NCBI GenBank assembly: GCA_963678675.1
Contig: OY783194.1
Coordinates: 19,756,278-19,820,277 of the forward strand
Length of the DNA: 64,000 nt
Direction: 5' to 3'
Source of the DNA: Xiphydria camelus
Lineage: Eukaryota; Arthropoda; Insecta; Hymenoptera; Xiphydriidae
Of the stretch, positions 23,730-35,161 are shown piece by piece (within the stretch, counting starts at the first letter, position 1; every line of letters starts with the position of its first letter). The position numbers and the translations under genes are program-made. The notes beneath the pieces were generated by a model. The model was not told the DNA's origin, ran no database searches, and saw nothing but the letters and a program-made list of their open reading frames with translations.

Positions 23730-24258
23730 TATGCTTATACAATCTGTATTCGAGAAAGCTTGACATAGGCAGTTTGCCATAGCATAAACTAAACTATACA
23801 TTATTGTTAGTTGACGACTCGAGGTTACGGTAAGATTGGTTCTAACGACTTTCAGTACCCAACACAATAGCTTCTAAAGAAAATCCCAAGTGCTAATCGC
23901 CAGGTAGACGTAAAAATATAGCAGGGGGCGCGTACGTAGGAAGTGTCAAACATTAGTTGGGGTTATCGTCACAAAAATAAGATGCGTAACAATAAACGTT
24001 AGAAAGCAAAATATTTTAATTTTAAATGCACATATCAAGACTCAATAATTTTTATTATTTCAACAATTAACTACGATGTCCGATACGATTTAACGTTTTC
24101 ATTATTTGTTTTTTCATAAAATGATTCAGGCTTTATAAAACATAGTAATAAGATATAGAAGCATAATTTTGCCTGTTTATGTGATAAGAGTCAAACATAT
24201 ACAATAACAAAGTAAAAAGAAATGTGGTCAAATAAATAGTAATAATATTATTACTCAC

Positions 24259-24420
24259 TTCTCCATTCGTGAATCCTTGCGAGCTGCCCTTCGTGAGTGA
24301 TTCCATAATAGCTTTATTTTTTTGAAGATCTTCTTCGCTTAAATGTTCCCGTCGTTTCCTACTTTCTAGTACCATACCATTTATTTGATAAAAATCAGCA
24401 TGGAAAGGTCCAACCATTTC
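24259..24420 (-). CDS. ANKRD13-like, exon D
   Basis: 162 bp (54 codons, phase 0 at both ends) between a TAG acceptor (GTGCCGTAG) and a GTGAGT donor. Encodes EMVGPFHADFYQINGMVLES, RKRREHLSEEDLQKNKAIME and SLTKGSSQGFTNGE, conserved ANKRD13 central sequence between the GPCR-chaperone halves. Its phase joins exon C (ends ...IFREDKR) and exon E (starts PPIRRAS). Introns of 25.2 kb upstream and 11.0 kb downstream are filled with transposons. Confidence 0.92.
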
Positions 24421-24900
24421 CTACGGCACAGGATTCATTTATATACATTGGGGGCATAAATTCTCTGTTAGTTTTAATGGGAGGTACAGTCGGTACGACA
24501 TTTGTTGAGCCAGAATTCCTAGAAAACTGCTGCGTCACTTTCTTTTAATTATCCCCATTCGGCACCCGAGTTGGAGACATTGGCGGCGCAGCGTTTACCG
24601 TAACAGATTGCAGTTAGCATTATTTGCATACCGTGCTTTGCAGTCGATTTATACATAGCGTGTTTCTTTGTGAGTGTATCGTCCTGTGAATTTTCAGTTT
24701 AATTTCTTATTAAAAGAAATCAATGGAGACGAAAAAGAAAAGGAAGGAATTTAATTCCCGAAAATTTGAAAGTACGCCACTGTTTGCAAAGCGTCAGACC
24801 GTTGCGTTTCGAGAATACCGCCTTATCGTTTCTGGAAATTTTATCTCAACAATTATTGTACCGACTGTAAATTGACAAACGTATCATTGATGGCGCAAAT
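24421..24900 (+). other. intron; short unknown frame
   Basis: A 50-codon frame opens at an ATG at 24723 (METKKKRKEFNSRKFESTPL) and ends near 24875. No family recognised. The preceding GC-richer segment (24540-24680) could be a promoter of a dead element; nothing firmer is visible. Confidence 0.25.
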
Positions 24901-24904
24901 GTAG

Positions 24905-25135
24905 GTGGAGGTCTGTAGAATCAGAGTTACACGCATTGTATACAAATGTAATCGAAAAAATCGAGACATCGATTTCCGAAAAATGCAGTCTCTCAAGAAG
25001 TGGTTGATAATAGCTATCGAAAGAAACGATTTCGAGCCTATTATCCGCTTTCGTGTTTGCAATGAACATTTTGTGAAATTTGATTTCACAATACCTTCGA
25101 TATTCTTCTTTCGAAATAAAATAAAATTAAATTAA
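24905..25135 (+). pseudogene. THAP-domain-like remnant
   Basis: The frame contains SLKKWLIIAIERNDFEP and RVCNEHFVKFDF, resembling the KWL...I.R...VCS.HF...DF half of THAP zinc fingers found in P-element and Kolobok transposases. The N-terminal Cys pair is not clear and no ATG is present, so it is a fragment at best. No downstream RNase-H domain was seen. Confidence 0.4.
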
Positions 25136-25960
25136 TTTCAATAACTAAAGGCAATGTAACATTTACATATTCAACAATAAAAAATGGAACCCACTTTTTA
25201 TCGGAACTCTATTGTAGGTATAGACTTCATCAACAAAAATACATTTTATTAAAAAAATAACCCACTAATAATCGTGTCGACAAAACGCTCAGCAACAATT
25301 CTACCCCGTGTTTCGAACTTGAAAAAATGGACTTAAAAATTATTGATATTCGAATGTAGTGCGAAGTGCCTGTACCAAGTATTTTTCAGGGTGGGTGATA
25401 TAAGAGATATTATGCAGTTACCGATCTGTACTAAAGTCTTAAAAAGTAGTACGGAATTATTTAAAATTAGAAATCTACAAGGTAATTCACTCAGGAGGTT
25501 CAAACCAATAGTACACTAATGTTAAAAAAACGTTCTTTCTTGGTTATCTCCGTTATAGGGTGACTTCATCAATAGATAGACGGTTAAGGGGAACTGCTGA
25601 TGTTTCATGAAATTAAAAATGGATAATTGGTTTATTTCATCAAGATAAGAGGCGTTATGCATAGAATAGCTAATAAATTATTAGAAAAAATAGAAATTGA
25701 ACGAAAAATATTGAACTAAATAAAGAATATTAATAAAAAAAAAGTGGAAGATTGTGCAAATGACCAATAGATAGACCGTAGAGCCAGAGGATGGACAGTA
25801 AGTTACCATTAGATCGACAGTTTTCATTAAAACAGAATTCTTGGGTAATTTTAATAAATATTGACTAATAATTGGTTTCATTTTGCCATTTTTTGATCAT
25901 GTTGTTTATTTTTCGTTGCATAGAAAGTAAAATAATTAAATTTTACGTTATAATTTTTCA
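25136..25960. other. intron, no gene recognised
   Basis: AT-rich intronic DNA with no inverted or tandem repeat that I could identify. Confidence 0.4.
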
Positions 25961-25964
25961 AATT

Positions 25965-27836
25965 TATCTCATTCTTCCCGAAATCAAATTATTACTGCAA
26001 CTCTTCTGTTTTTTGCTTCTCTCCTGTAGCTCCTTGAGGCTTTTTTTTTTATTTTTTCTCCTTCTCGGTGCCTTCTCAGCTTCCTTTTCTCTCGTAATTT
26101 CCAGCTTTTCTTCATGTATTGAGCCCCTTTTAACATCACTTTCTTCTTTTAATCTCAATCTCTCCTCTCTTTTTTTCTCTCTTTACACTTTCAATTGCTT
26201 CATCTCTTCTTCTGCTGCTTCCTTCTTCACTAGGCGTTCCTGCGCCTTCTGATTTGACATCTCTTCTTTTCTCTCTTTTTCTTCCTTAATCATTGTATGG
26301 TATTCTCTGTATTTCGAAGAAGTTGTGTAGCTGGGCAGTGGTGGTTTTACCTTGTTTTCATTTTTCTTCTTTTGATCTGTTGCTGGCCATGCCAAATGTT
26401 TTTCCCAGACTGCAGACGCTTCTTCTGGACGTAATGATGGTGGCTTGGGACGTGGAGGGACCACATTATCTGTCATAAGGGCAGAACCATCAGTGGCATT
26501 ACTGTGGTCGTGGACTTCGTGTCTGTCTGTGATATTTGTAGACTTTATGTCTTTACCCCTCGATGAGGATGTAGTAGTTTAAATTTAATTTAACTTAACT
26601 AGGTAATTATCAGGCGAAACAACAATCACTTCAGACGTGAAGTGATTGTTGTTGTTGTTTGGCCTGATAATTACCTAGTTAAGTTAAATTAATTATAAAG
26701 GGATCCTACTTACCAGAATTATCATTCTTTAATTCGACAGTATTATTAAGAGATACTTCACGCTTAGTATCTGAAGCAGTCACATTACTATCAATATTCT
26801 TTCCATTATCAACCGTACACAGAGTATTTAAAGTAGTTTTAGAAACTTCAGTTTCCTTATCAATTACAGGACTAGCAGCATTTTCACTGACTTTACTTAA
26901 ACTAATAATATGATCACAATCAATAAGATAAGTAACACTTTCATCAAGTTCGATAATTATGCTATTTTCCAGATGAATCGAATCATATTCTGGAGTAGCA
27001 GAGGTGTCATTGCCAGGAATGTTTTTGAAGACAGGAATATTTGAACAATCCTGTAATATTGTACGTTCTTCTGGCGATGAAGTTATTTGTACTTGTTTAA
27101 AATTAGTAGAAGGGTCCACTTCAGTGATGTTATCAGGCTCAGGATTACTGGGACCAGCTGTTGGCTCTCTGTTGTGATTTTTGATTTGTTCAATGCATGT
27201 TTTCCACAGTAAATAAACTGGATCATCGCATAACTCATCACGCATTTGTTTTTCAAATTGGCTTATTATTTCGTTGCGCAGAGAGTTGGAGAAAAACTTT
27301 GTCACTGATAGCAACTCATCAAGTGTTAACTGACCAGTCTGATATTACTGAAAGGTACCAGTCTCTTCCACCTGATCTTGGTTGAATGCTTTGAGTCGAG
27401 TGGAGATGCATTTATTGTAGTCAACGGAATTGTCATCAAATGGGTATAAGCCACACTTTCTAAATCCGTTGATGATCGTATCTTCATGAATTTGGTCGAA
27501 TGCTTTTTGAAAAAGTGGAACAAATATTGATTTTGTAATGGATTTTTGTGTTTTTTGCTTATGTTCACGAACGACTGTTGTCCACTTGCTCTTAAGGGCC
27601 TTGAAAACCGCCACATCACACGGTTATGTGATATGTATCGAGTTTGGATACAATGCATATAAAATGATGCCATGTTCTACACAAACATTACTCACTTCGA
27701 GACTCATATGCGACTTGTGACCATCCATGAAGTAAATAACTGGGAATTCTACTTTGTTTTCGATGCACCAAGGATAAAAGATGTTTGTAATGTACGGGTC
27801 ATTCCATACCAAATCGGACACTTTTTGGAGTAACAT
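25965..27836 (-). pseudogene. second pogo/jerky-like DDE_1 transposase, C-terminal two-thirds, decayed
   Basis: Read from 27836 downward: FYPWCIENKVEFPVIYFMDG, HKSHMSLEVSNVC, LYALYPNSIHIT, a TAA stop in place of the Gln of the QPxD motif, then PCDVAVFKALKSKWTTVVRE. It continues GFRKCGLYPFDDNSVDYNKC, another in-frame TAA near 27345, then a long acidic linker to 26706 ending at a GTAAGT-like donor. After a 111-bp hairpin the tail resumes with RPEEASAVWEKHLAWPATDQ and a charged coiled-coil with one more stop (26183). The N-terminal half is missing. The three stops mean it is dead. Distinct from the pseudogene at 1-1200, which ends in a zinc tail. Confidence 0.8.
26584..26694. repeat. perfect hairpin MITE within the pogo-like pseudogene
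   Basis: ATTTAACTTAACTAGGTAAT ... AACAATCACTTC pairs with GAAGTGATTGTTGTTG ... AATTACCTAGTTAAGTTAAAT. Changes the frame between the two coding segments. Confidence 0.85.
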
Positions 27837-28198
27837 TTCGGATTTTGCTCAAATTTGGATATATTGTAGTCTTTGTCAATGTTTAAGCGTATCTCGAATG
27901 ATTTTTCAAAATTTTGAAAATTGTTGATTTTACAGCCACTTGAAGAATAACGCTGCCTTTTATTCATTAAATTATAACTGGCAAACCGGTTGTCGGCTGA
28001 GAATAATCTTTTGGATACTAAAAGCGAAAGAGTTGAGAAACCAGAGAAAAATTGCTTCAATAAAAAATTTTTTTTTAATAATTTTATTCGCATTTGATTT
28101 AAACAAATGAAGTATTTTCATAGCTGGCCACTTTTTAAAAATCTGAAAAAAAAGCAAGCATATACTTCAATATCCTCTCTTTCACGACAAAAAACAAA

Positions 28199-28372
28199 AC
28201 GTGTGGCGGAAGAAGTGAAACTTCGATACTGCTGGGTAGAAAAGAAAACTAAACAAGTAATCAACAATAGTGATACCATGACATTTTTATTATACCATGG
28301 TATTACTATTATTGATTACTTGTTTAGTTTTCTTTTCTACCCAGCAGTATCGAAGTTTCACTTCTTCCGCAC
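28199..28372. repeat. near-perfect hairpin, about 80-bp arms
   Basis: GTGGCGGAAGAAGTGAAACT ... CAATAGTGATACCATG pairs with CATGGTATTACTATTATTG ... AGTTTCACTTCTTCCGCAC. Confidence 0.85.
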
Positions 28373-28384
28373 GTGGCGGCCACA

Positions 28385-28465
28385 CATTTTGTTTTCTTTT
28401 TCTTATTTTCATCCAAGGGACCCATCCTTGAAGTTTGGCGCAATATTAAAGAATCACCCGATATA
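28385..28465. repeat. solo right arm of the 21788-22185 MITE family
   Basis: TTTTCATCCAAGGGACCCAT ... AAGAATCACCCGATAT matches the right arm of the 21788 element; the left arm is absent. Confidence 0.65.
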
Positions 28466-28811
28466 TTTACTTACTTGGTCCAACAAAATATTTTTTCCGC
28501 CGTAATCAAGTATACACTTATTAATTGCAAATAAACTCTTTTCTCAGTATAAGAAGTAACTTTGATCGAACGAACAAAGTATTCACTAAACTGACAAATT
28601 TCTAGAAAATCATAAACGGAGTCAAGGGATTTTACTTCCAAATTTGACAGTGATAAAACATTAATCGCTGTTTCTCAGAATTTCACATACATTACAAATT
28701 CCATTATAGTGCACATTATAGTGCACGCAGTTCGGGCGGTACATTTCGGCAAACGAAGACTGCTTATAGTCTAAGAGCTAGCGACGTTTTTGTGGTAGTG
28801 ATTTTATAAAG

Positions 28812-29552
28812 AAAAATTGTATAATAAATCGTGAGGCGAACTTATGTTCTTTCCATATCGCTGCGTCTGCCACCCGTGCATGCGCTGCGGCATTGCGTAA
28901 TGAGCATTTTTATGGGGGTCGAAAATTCATATTTTTTGAAGTGATTTTATAAAAGAAGAAAACATATTGAAAATCATTGTCATAACCTCAATATACTGAA
29001 ACGGAAAGCGCCAGATCATTTTATTATGCCGAACAGCTCGCTAGACGACTCAATTTGTAATTAAAAAAAATGGTTTTTTGAAGTCATAGGTCAATCCCCA
29101 CTCCTTAACCGTCCCCGCTCCCCGCAGCACCCGCGACGGCCAATACTTAGGAACGAAATTACAATACTTCAACATTTTTTTTGGACATGTTCGTAGTGAA
29201 ATATCCATCTGGCATTTTAGAGAGGGGCTTAGAATTAAATAATCTATTTCTATAAAAAAAGCCAGACTTTATACTATGACTTCAAAAAACCATTTTTTTA
29301 ATTACAAATTGAGGCGTCTGGCGAGCTGTTCGGCATAATAAAATGATCTAGCAATTTCCGTTTCAGTATATTGAGGTTATGATAATGATTTTCAATTCTT
29401 TCTTCTTTCTTTTATAAAATCACTTCAAAAAATATGAATTTTCGACCCCCATAAAAATGCTCATTACATAATGCCGCAGCGCATGCAGGGTGGCAGACGC
29501 AGCGATATGGAAAGAACATAAGTTCGCCTCACGATTTATTATAGAATTTTGT
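28812..29552. mobile_element. palindromic element, about 270-bp arms
   Basis: The left arm (ATAATAAATCGTGAGGCGAA ... TGGTTTTTTGAAGTCATA) is inverted at 29270-29552 with few changes. The spacer (29085-29270) is noncoding. Confidence 0.85.
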
Positions 29553-29630
29553 TGATGTGAAACATCTTATGCCGCGCTTCGGGGGTGAGACCGGCTGCTC
29601 GTGAAACGTCGCTGGAGTGGCTAAATACGC

Positions 29631-29752
29631 TAAGGCCAGGCGAACGTTGAACACATTGCCTCTATATCTATATCTATTCTATATATAGATATAGAGGCAA
29701 CGGTCACCCTGCGTCTCCTCACTGAACTGCGTCCCAACGTTCGCCTGGCCTA
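29631..29752. repeat. small hairpin
   Basis: TAAGGCCAGGCGAACGTTG pairs with CAACGTTCGCCTGGCCTA; the loop contains ATATCTATATCT / TATAGATATAG. Confidence 0.75.
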
Positions 29753-29944
29753 ACTCGGGACGCATCGGCTCTCTCCGCCACGACTCGATGGTCCCCTTTC
29801 ATCGAGCCCTAGCTTAACCACTTACTACTACACGCTCACTGTATCGGTGTACGAAGCAGTATTTACCCTCATTAATGAAAGCATGAGGATTGATTGATCA
29901 TTGGTTAGCACGTTTAAAAATAACATTTAAATACCGTTTGTATA

Positions 29945-30250
29945 GGAAAATTGTTAGATGTGAAACATCGAAATTCTTCTTTATAGAAAGTATGCGATAG
30001 GAAGGATGGACCACGCATCCGTTGAAAGAATACGTGCGCCAGTACGCGCATTTCTATTTATGACTGTGATACTATTAAACGGTACGAACCGTTGTGTCGA
30101 ATTCCGTTTATCGCGAGACGGAACAGCGTCTGATGGCAGAGTTAAGAGAGAGTAAACTAAATGCGCTTTTTGAATTAGACACAACGGTTTGTACCGTTTA
30201 ATAGTATCACAATTATAAATACAAATGCGCACTGGCGAACGTGTTCTTTC
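29945..30250. repeat. palindromic MITE, copy 1
   Basis: Same family as 30998-31345: TTGTTAGATGTGAAACATCG ... ATGACTGTGATACTATTAA with its inverse. This copy lacks the outer right arm and has extra loop sequence. Confidence 0.7.
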
Positions 30251-30425
30251 GTTTTCAGCTAGATTTACTCAAGTGGACACAGCATTGAGAACAATCTAGC
30301 GAGAGTTAGTCTAGAATCTCGGTTGAGAAAAATAAATCTAGCTAGATTGCAGTGGATACACGATACAAATTTACTGCCAGAGAAATTTCAGTCTATTTGA
30401 CCGGCTAAATAGATAGTAACTCAGT

Positions 30426-30605
30426 CTAGCGAGAGTGATAGGCGCCGGGTCGCAAGCGAAGGGCCTCGACCGCGTGCTCAGATTTCAGGAGCCTCGCGGG
30501 AGGCAACAGAATTATGCTCTCCTCGGACAAAGTGCAGACCCGCAATAAATTCGACTATTGCGGTGCACGTGTACTTCTTCGGGGATAGCACCAACCGAAC
30601 GGCGC
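30426..30605 (+). repeat. dispersed repeat, inverted copy at 61340-61530
   Basis: GGGTCGCAAGCGAAG, GAGCCTCGCGGGAGG and CTCGGACAAAGTGCAGACCC recur in reverse complement at 61340-61530. Could be an LTR or terminal region. No coding frame. Confidence 0.5.
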
Positions 30606-30693
30606 TGAATCTGCATACTCTCCCGACGCCAATTTTCATGCTCCAGCTCGGTGGTTTCGAAGAATTTCCTTCTCCCACCATGCATAGAAAAGT

Positions 30694-30933
30694 CATATCG
30701 ATATAAGTCAAAAGTTCATAAATAATGAGATAATAGTAATTGAAACTTCTTCGCTGGCAAGTAAGTTTAGCCTCATATGGTACGTATGTGTGTACAATCT
30801 ATAATACATCACGATTGTAAATAGATATTTGATAAGTCAAAGAAACATATGAAGCTAAACTTATTCACCAGGAAAGGAAATTTAATCGCCATTATCTTAT
30901 TATCTATGAACTTTAGGCCCACATCGATGTAAG
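30694..30933. repeat. foldback MITE
   Basis: TCGATATAAGTCAAAAGTTC ... TAAGTTTAGCCTCATATG pairs with CATATGAAGCTAAACTTA ... ATGAACTTTAGGCCCACATC. Confidence 0.65.
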
Positions 30934-30997
30934 ATACTTTGTTGTAGATAAAAATACGTGTGTGTATAATAACATATAATATAAAACATTTTTTATA

Positions 30998-31345
30998 GAA
31001 AAATTGTTAGATGTGAAACATCGAAATTCTTCTTAGTAGAAAGTATGCGATAGGAATTATCGACCACGCGTCCGTCGAAAGAACACGTACGCCAGTGCGC
31101 ATTTGTATTTATGACTGTGATACTATTAAACAGTACCGATGGTAGAGTTAAGAGAGAGTAAACTAAATGCGCTTTTTGAATTAGACACAACGGTTCGTAC
31201 CGTTTAATAGTATCACAGTCATAAATACAAATGCGTACTGGCGCACGTGTTCTTTCGACGGACGCGTGGTCCATCCTTCCTATCGCATACTTTCTACAAA
31301 GAAGAATTTCGATGTTTCACATCTAACAATTTTTCTATAAAAACT
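30998..31345. repeat. palindromic MITE, copy 2 (complete)
   Basis: ATAGAAAAATTGTTAGATGT ... TATTTATGACTGTGATACT is inverted at the right (AGTATCACAGTCATAAATA ... CATCTAACAATTTTTCTAT). Confidence 0.8.
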
Positions 31346-31723
31346 GTTTTATATTTTCTTTATAAAATCACTACCACAAAAACGTCGCTGACTCTCCGTC
31401 TATTATGTATTCGCAGTCCTGCACCTTTTCCGGAAGGCTAATTACCGAGCGAATTGTAATGAACCACTTCTCGCAGATACCGCTATATTTCGAATGCATT
31501 CGAAATGCATTCAGCTTTGTAAAGGAGAGAAATGACGATTTCAATAGATAACCGAATATTTCGGCAAACAAAGGTTCATTCCGATTCGTCCAATAATTAA
31601 CCCTTTCAGGGAAGGTGCGGGACTGCGAACTCATTAGCAGCCTGAATTCGCGGAAATGTACCGCTTCGCTGATGGCGAGATGAACCCTAATTTGACGTAG
31701 TATTTATGATCGCGATGCTATTG

Positions 31724-32190
31724 GGTTGGAAAATAAGTTCGTAGCGTTTTCTTTTATTTTCTTTCATTTTACAACGATTTGTTTGCTGTTCCGCAAAGTG
31801 TTTATATTAATTCAAAAGAGCTCTTTCTGCTCTACAAAACTGTTATAATTGTTTATTCGAACAATTTTTTATTATTTTTCAGGCTTAGAAATGGAATATC
31901 CAGAAGGAAAAAATCAGCATTTTCGACATCTTTTTTATTGAAGACTCGTCTATAACATCTTCTCCGTACGGCAGTTTTTTGACCTTGATGAAAAGCGAAG
32001 AAAAGCAGATGTCGAAACTGCTGATTTTTGCCTCCTGGATATTCCATTTCTAAGCCAGAAAAATAATAACAAATTTACTTATTCGAAATAACAATTATAA
32101 CAGTTTTGTAGAGCAGAAAGAGCTCTTTCGAATACATATAAACATATTGCCAAACAACGAAATAAATCGTTGCAACATAAAAGAAAACAT
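31724..32190. mobile_element. snap-back mariner: two inverted copies of the 5' end of a mariner
   Basis: The left begins TTGGAAAATAAGTTCGTAGC, a typical mariner terminus, then a 5' UTR and a start reading MEYPEGKNQHFRHLF. The right half carries the reverse complement of the same UTR and a minus-strand start MEYPGGKNQQFRHLLFFAFH QG (32047 downward), the N-terminus of a mariner transposase. Neither half has the helix-turn-helix or DDD core, so it is nonautonomous. The far right terminus is less well kept. Confidence 0.7.
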
Positions 32191-32248
32191 AATTGTGCGA
32201 CGGAACAGTCTCGGTGACTTGAGCATGCCGGTCGCGGGAGTACCTACC

Positions 32249-32910
32249 TATTGGGAAGTGTCTTATGGCGATATGACCTCTGGCGGCGAAAAAACAAACT
32301 AGTTTTAGATTGCAGTTTTGGAGCTTAGCAATGCATTAGAATAGGAGAGTGCACATAATAATTTATTTTTTCGCAAAATGACGTCCGAATTCTTAAAACC
32401 ACCAGTGAAATCGAAAGGTAGACTTCTTTGCTACGTTCCTCGCTATCAAAGTCGTTTAAATAAAGACGACGTGTCTTTCTATTATTTTCCAAAGCCGGGC
32501 AAATGCTTCGTGTACACTCCAGACGCGTTTGGAAATTTAGAAAAAATAGATTTTTAGAAAAGTGGATGATAATATTAAAATAAAATCAGTTACGCCGTAT
32601 GTCAAAGTGTATTAGCGTCATTTTTCGAGTGCTGATTATATTTCCGTTGCCTATGCATGTACATGCTTAACCTAAATGTTTGCTCCAAAATAGTTATTCT
32701 TCAGATGTTCCAGCTTCCAAGAGATTTTAAAACACGCTCCCCTTCAAGGAAGTTCTTATTACCCGGTTTTGTATTCGCCCACAGGCAAATTTAATTAATG
32801 TTAATAATATTTTACGTAAAAACTACTTTTAACCCATTGAAATACATTGAACCTGCACTTTTAAAGCCACCATATTAATTTTAGCTCCGCCCATAAGACA
32901 CTTCCCAATA
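32249..32910 (+). mobile_element. small TIR element with a THAP-like mini-ORF
   Basis: Ends TATTGGGAAGTGTCTTATGG and inverted CCATAAGACACTTCCCAATA are perfect over 20 bp. One small ORF lies inside (32378-32557). No clear target duplication was seen; the superfamily could be P-like, by inference only. Confidence 0.65.
32378..32557 (+). CDS. 59-residue THAP-like protein fragment in a TIR element
   Basis: ATG at 32378, TAG at 32555-32557. The sequence includes CYVPRYQSRLNKDDVSFYYF and PKPGKCFVYTPDAFG. The spacing C.VP...SR.NKD..SF..FPK recalls the start of a THAP finger, but the second zinc-ligand half is missing. No neighbouring transposase exon was found. May be a remnant N-terminus or a chance frame. 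Confidence 0.35.
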   Translation: MTSEFLKPPVKSKGRLLCYVPRYQSRLNKDDVSFYYFPKPGKCFVYTPDAFGNLEKIDF

Positions 32911-33197
32911 GCACAGCTTACACAGCTAGCCAACTCCCACGCCGGAGCTTTAAACCTAGACGCATGCTATCTCTCTCTCGCTCGGGAAAGAATTCAGGGC
33001 CGTACTTAGTAAAATGAAACAACTACTTATAGTATCGACCCTGACTTCTCTCCCGAGCGAGTCGGAGACTACCGCAGTTCGGCCCTGATCTTTCCCGAAA
33101 CAGAAAGAGACAGCTCGACTCAAGGTCAACGGATTGGCGTTTCTAACTTCAAAGGTGCCGCGTGGGAGTTGGCTAGCTGTGTAAGCTGTGCCTATAG
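32911..33197. repeat. palindrome adjacent to the TIR element
   Basis: AGCACAGCTTACACAGCTAG ... CAACTCCCACGC pairs with GCGTGGGAGTTGGCTAGC ... GTAAGCTGTGC. Overlaps the upstream side of the Harbinger element but ends before it. Confidence 0.75.
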
Positions 33198-33414
33198 CGT
33201 CACCGACGAAAGTCGCGTCGCGTGGTATGTGTACACTCGTCGAGTATCGGATACCTGCGTAGCGTTGTGTGCGAAGGGCCTAAAGCGGCCCACTCACGAG
33301 GCAATTTGTAGAGGCCAATCTGCAGGGCACAATCTACAGGGAAATCGGGTGTGCTCCCTACACGTCACAATTTGGCAGTATGTCGTTGCTCTTCATGCGA
33401 AACACTACAATATC

Positions 33415-33676
33415 ATGGCTCCGTCAAGACGCCAAAAAATTGGTGTAGCATTAGTATTATTAGAAAAAGAAAAGGACATATTGGATAAAACAATGGTTGC
33501 TTAGAAGGAGTGAATTTTGTCATTCAAATTTATTAAAGAAATTAGAACCAATGGACTTAAAAATTTTTTTACGAATGGATAATGAGTGTTTTCAAGAACT
33601 TCTTAATATAGTGGGACCTTTAATAGCAAAAGAAGACACTGTAATGAGATGTGCTATTACTGCAGAGAACAACGCT
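33415..33676 (+). pseudogene. HARBI1-like Harbinger transposase, N-terminal fragment
   Basis: Starts MAPSRRQKIGVALVLLEKEK, shifts frame near 33487, then WLLRRSEFCHSNLLKKLEPM, FLRMDNECFQELLNIVGPLI and KEDTVMRCAITAENN. This is the conserved N-terminal part of Harbinger transposase-derived nucleases. It ends at the TTAA where the piggyBac entered. The DDE core is absent on the other side of the piggyBac, so the element had lost it by deletion. Confidence 0.8.
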
Positions 33677-33989
33677 TAACCCTCGTACGTCCCTCGGGTC
33701 TATAATGACCCACAGCGTTCAATATCGATAAGTTATTATTATGCCTTTAGAGATAATCTTCTGAAATTTTTAGACATTGTTTCTTTCTTATAACGATACT
33801 TTTTCATGATGGAAATAAGCATGTAATTATGTAATTTTGTCGACTACAAAAAACTGCACGTACAAGGTCTTCGGGTCATATATGACCCATACTGTAAAAT
33901 GTTTTGTTATTTGTATTCAGGTACCATTTGTAGTCAATGTACCATTTTTCTTATATTATGCAGTTTCCAGTGATTTCATAATACTTCAG

Positions 33990-34460
33990 TCAAATTTTAT
34001 AAAGTGTACGTAGTTTGTTTGCTGAATGACCATGCATGTAGAGACGGAGTACGGACGTGGTTATTCCTGCTCTGCTCGGTTCTCCTGTAGGTATCTCTCC
34101 AAGTAGTGCGAGGAGTGTCTGTCTGATGGTATTAGCGTATATAATACCACCCATTACAATAGAAAGATCGAGAAATTTTTCAAATTTATCTTTTGTGACA
34201 GGACGCCATTTCTTCATATGAGAATTTTCAACCTGATGATTTTGAGTTTCATAATGATTCGTCTCCTCTATAATCCTTTCAAGCAGACGAGAATCAAAAA
34301 AATAATTGAAATAATCGATTGGACTATTTCCCGATATAAAGATTTTCGGATTTATTTCGGAGCTACCTTCGAAATCTTTGATTGATAGGTAAAAATACGG
34401 GTACATGTACTTTTGGTTCGGATTCGCCACTAGTCCAAGCTTCATTTTCAGCCATTGCAT
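33990..34460 (-). pseudogene. piggyBac transposase, N-terminal fragment
   Basis: 156 codons starting MQWLKMKLGLVANPNQKYMY. The core has DFEGSSEINPKIFISGNSP, PIDYFNYFFDSRLLERIIEE and KKWRPVTKDKFEKFLDLSIV MGG, the region before the DDD catalytic domain of piggyBac (DDE_Tnp_1_7) transposases. It loses similarity after MGGI and no catalytic Asp is seen. Nonautonomous. Confidence 0.8.
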
Positions 34461-34609
34461 TGTTGGATATACTACTGTATCAATACAGCCGTAAAGAACA
34501 GGCGAGCGAGGCAGGCTTATAGATTGCGCGGAGCGTTGCGTTTGCGCGAACGAATTCGCAATACGCCACCTATAAGGCTTTTCGCGTATACCGTGTCATC
34601 ATTCACCAT

Positions 34610-34940
34610 ATTGTATTCGCCATTTTGGATTTGAGACTAGACGGATTTGGACATCAGCATCGTAATGAGCGACCCCGAAAACCCCCCGAGTAACAAGTTT
34701 CGGGCCATAATCTTCAAATTTTAAAAATGTCTGGAATTCATCATCCGCCATCTTGGATTTGAGAAAATAGACCAATTTGGATATCAGCATCGTAATGAGC
34801 GATCCAAAAAACCCCTGAGCAACAAGTTTCGGGCCATAATCTTCAAATTCTAAATATTTCTGGAATTCATCATCCGCCATATTGCATTCGCCATCTTGAA
34901 TTTGAGAATAGAGCGATTTTTATATCAGTATCGTAATGAG
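34610..34940 (-). repeat. about 128-bp tandem repeat, three units
   Basis: CGCCATTTTGGATTTGAGA, CGCCATCTTGGATTTGAGA and CGCCATATTGCATTCGCC start units near 34618, 34745 and 34875. Each continues with ATCAGCATCGTAATGAGCGA and AACAAGTTTCGGGCCATAAT. Frames through it (MADDEFQ...FEDYGPKLV) come from the repeat. Confidence 0.7.
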
Positions 34941-35027
34941 CGACCCAAAAAAACCCCGAGTAACAAGTTTTGAGCGATAATCTTTCCTGCCACATTTTTT
35001 CCACTGGATCCAAAGTCGATTTTGCCC

Positions 35028-35161
35028 TGCGTCCGGGGTGGTCGATATATCGACCAGCAGTTAGCTCGGGGCCTCCAAATAGGAAATTATTGACTTTATT
35101 TATAAATTTTACGTTTAAAAAGTCGATTTTAACTGAAATTTCCCCGGGCTCTAAAGGTTAA
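35028..35161. mobile_element. partial TTAA MITE related to 11940-12087
   Basis: Shares GGTGGTCGATATATCGACC, GGGGCCTCCAAATAGGAAAT and the end TCTAAAGGTTAA. The left TTAA end is not preserved. Confidence 0.6.

Noticed and set aside
24723..24875. METKKKRKEF frame as a host microexon or start of the THAP-like gene
   Set aside because: No splice donor in frame leading to the THAP-like segment and no recognised homology.
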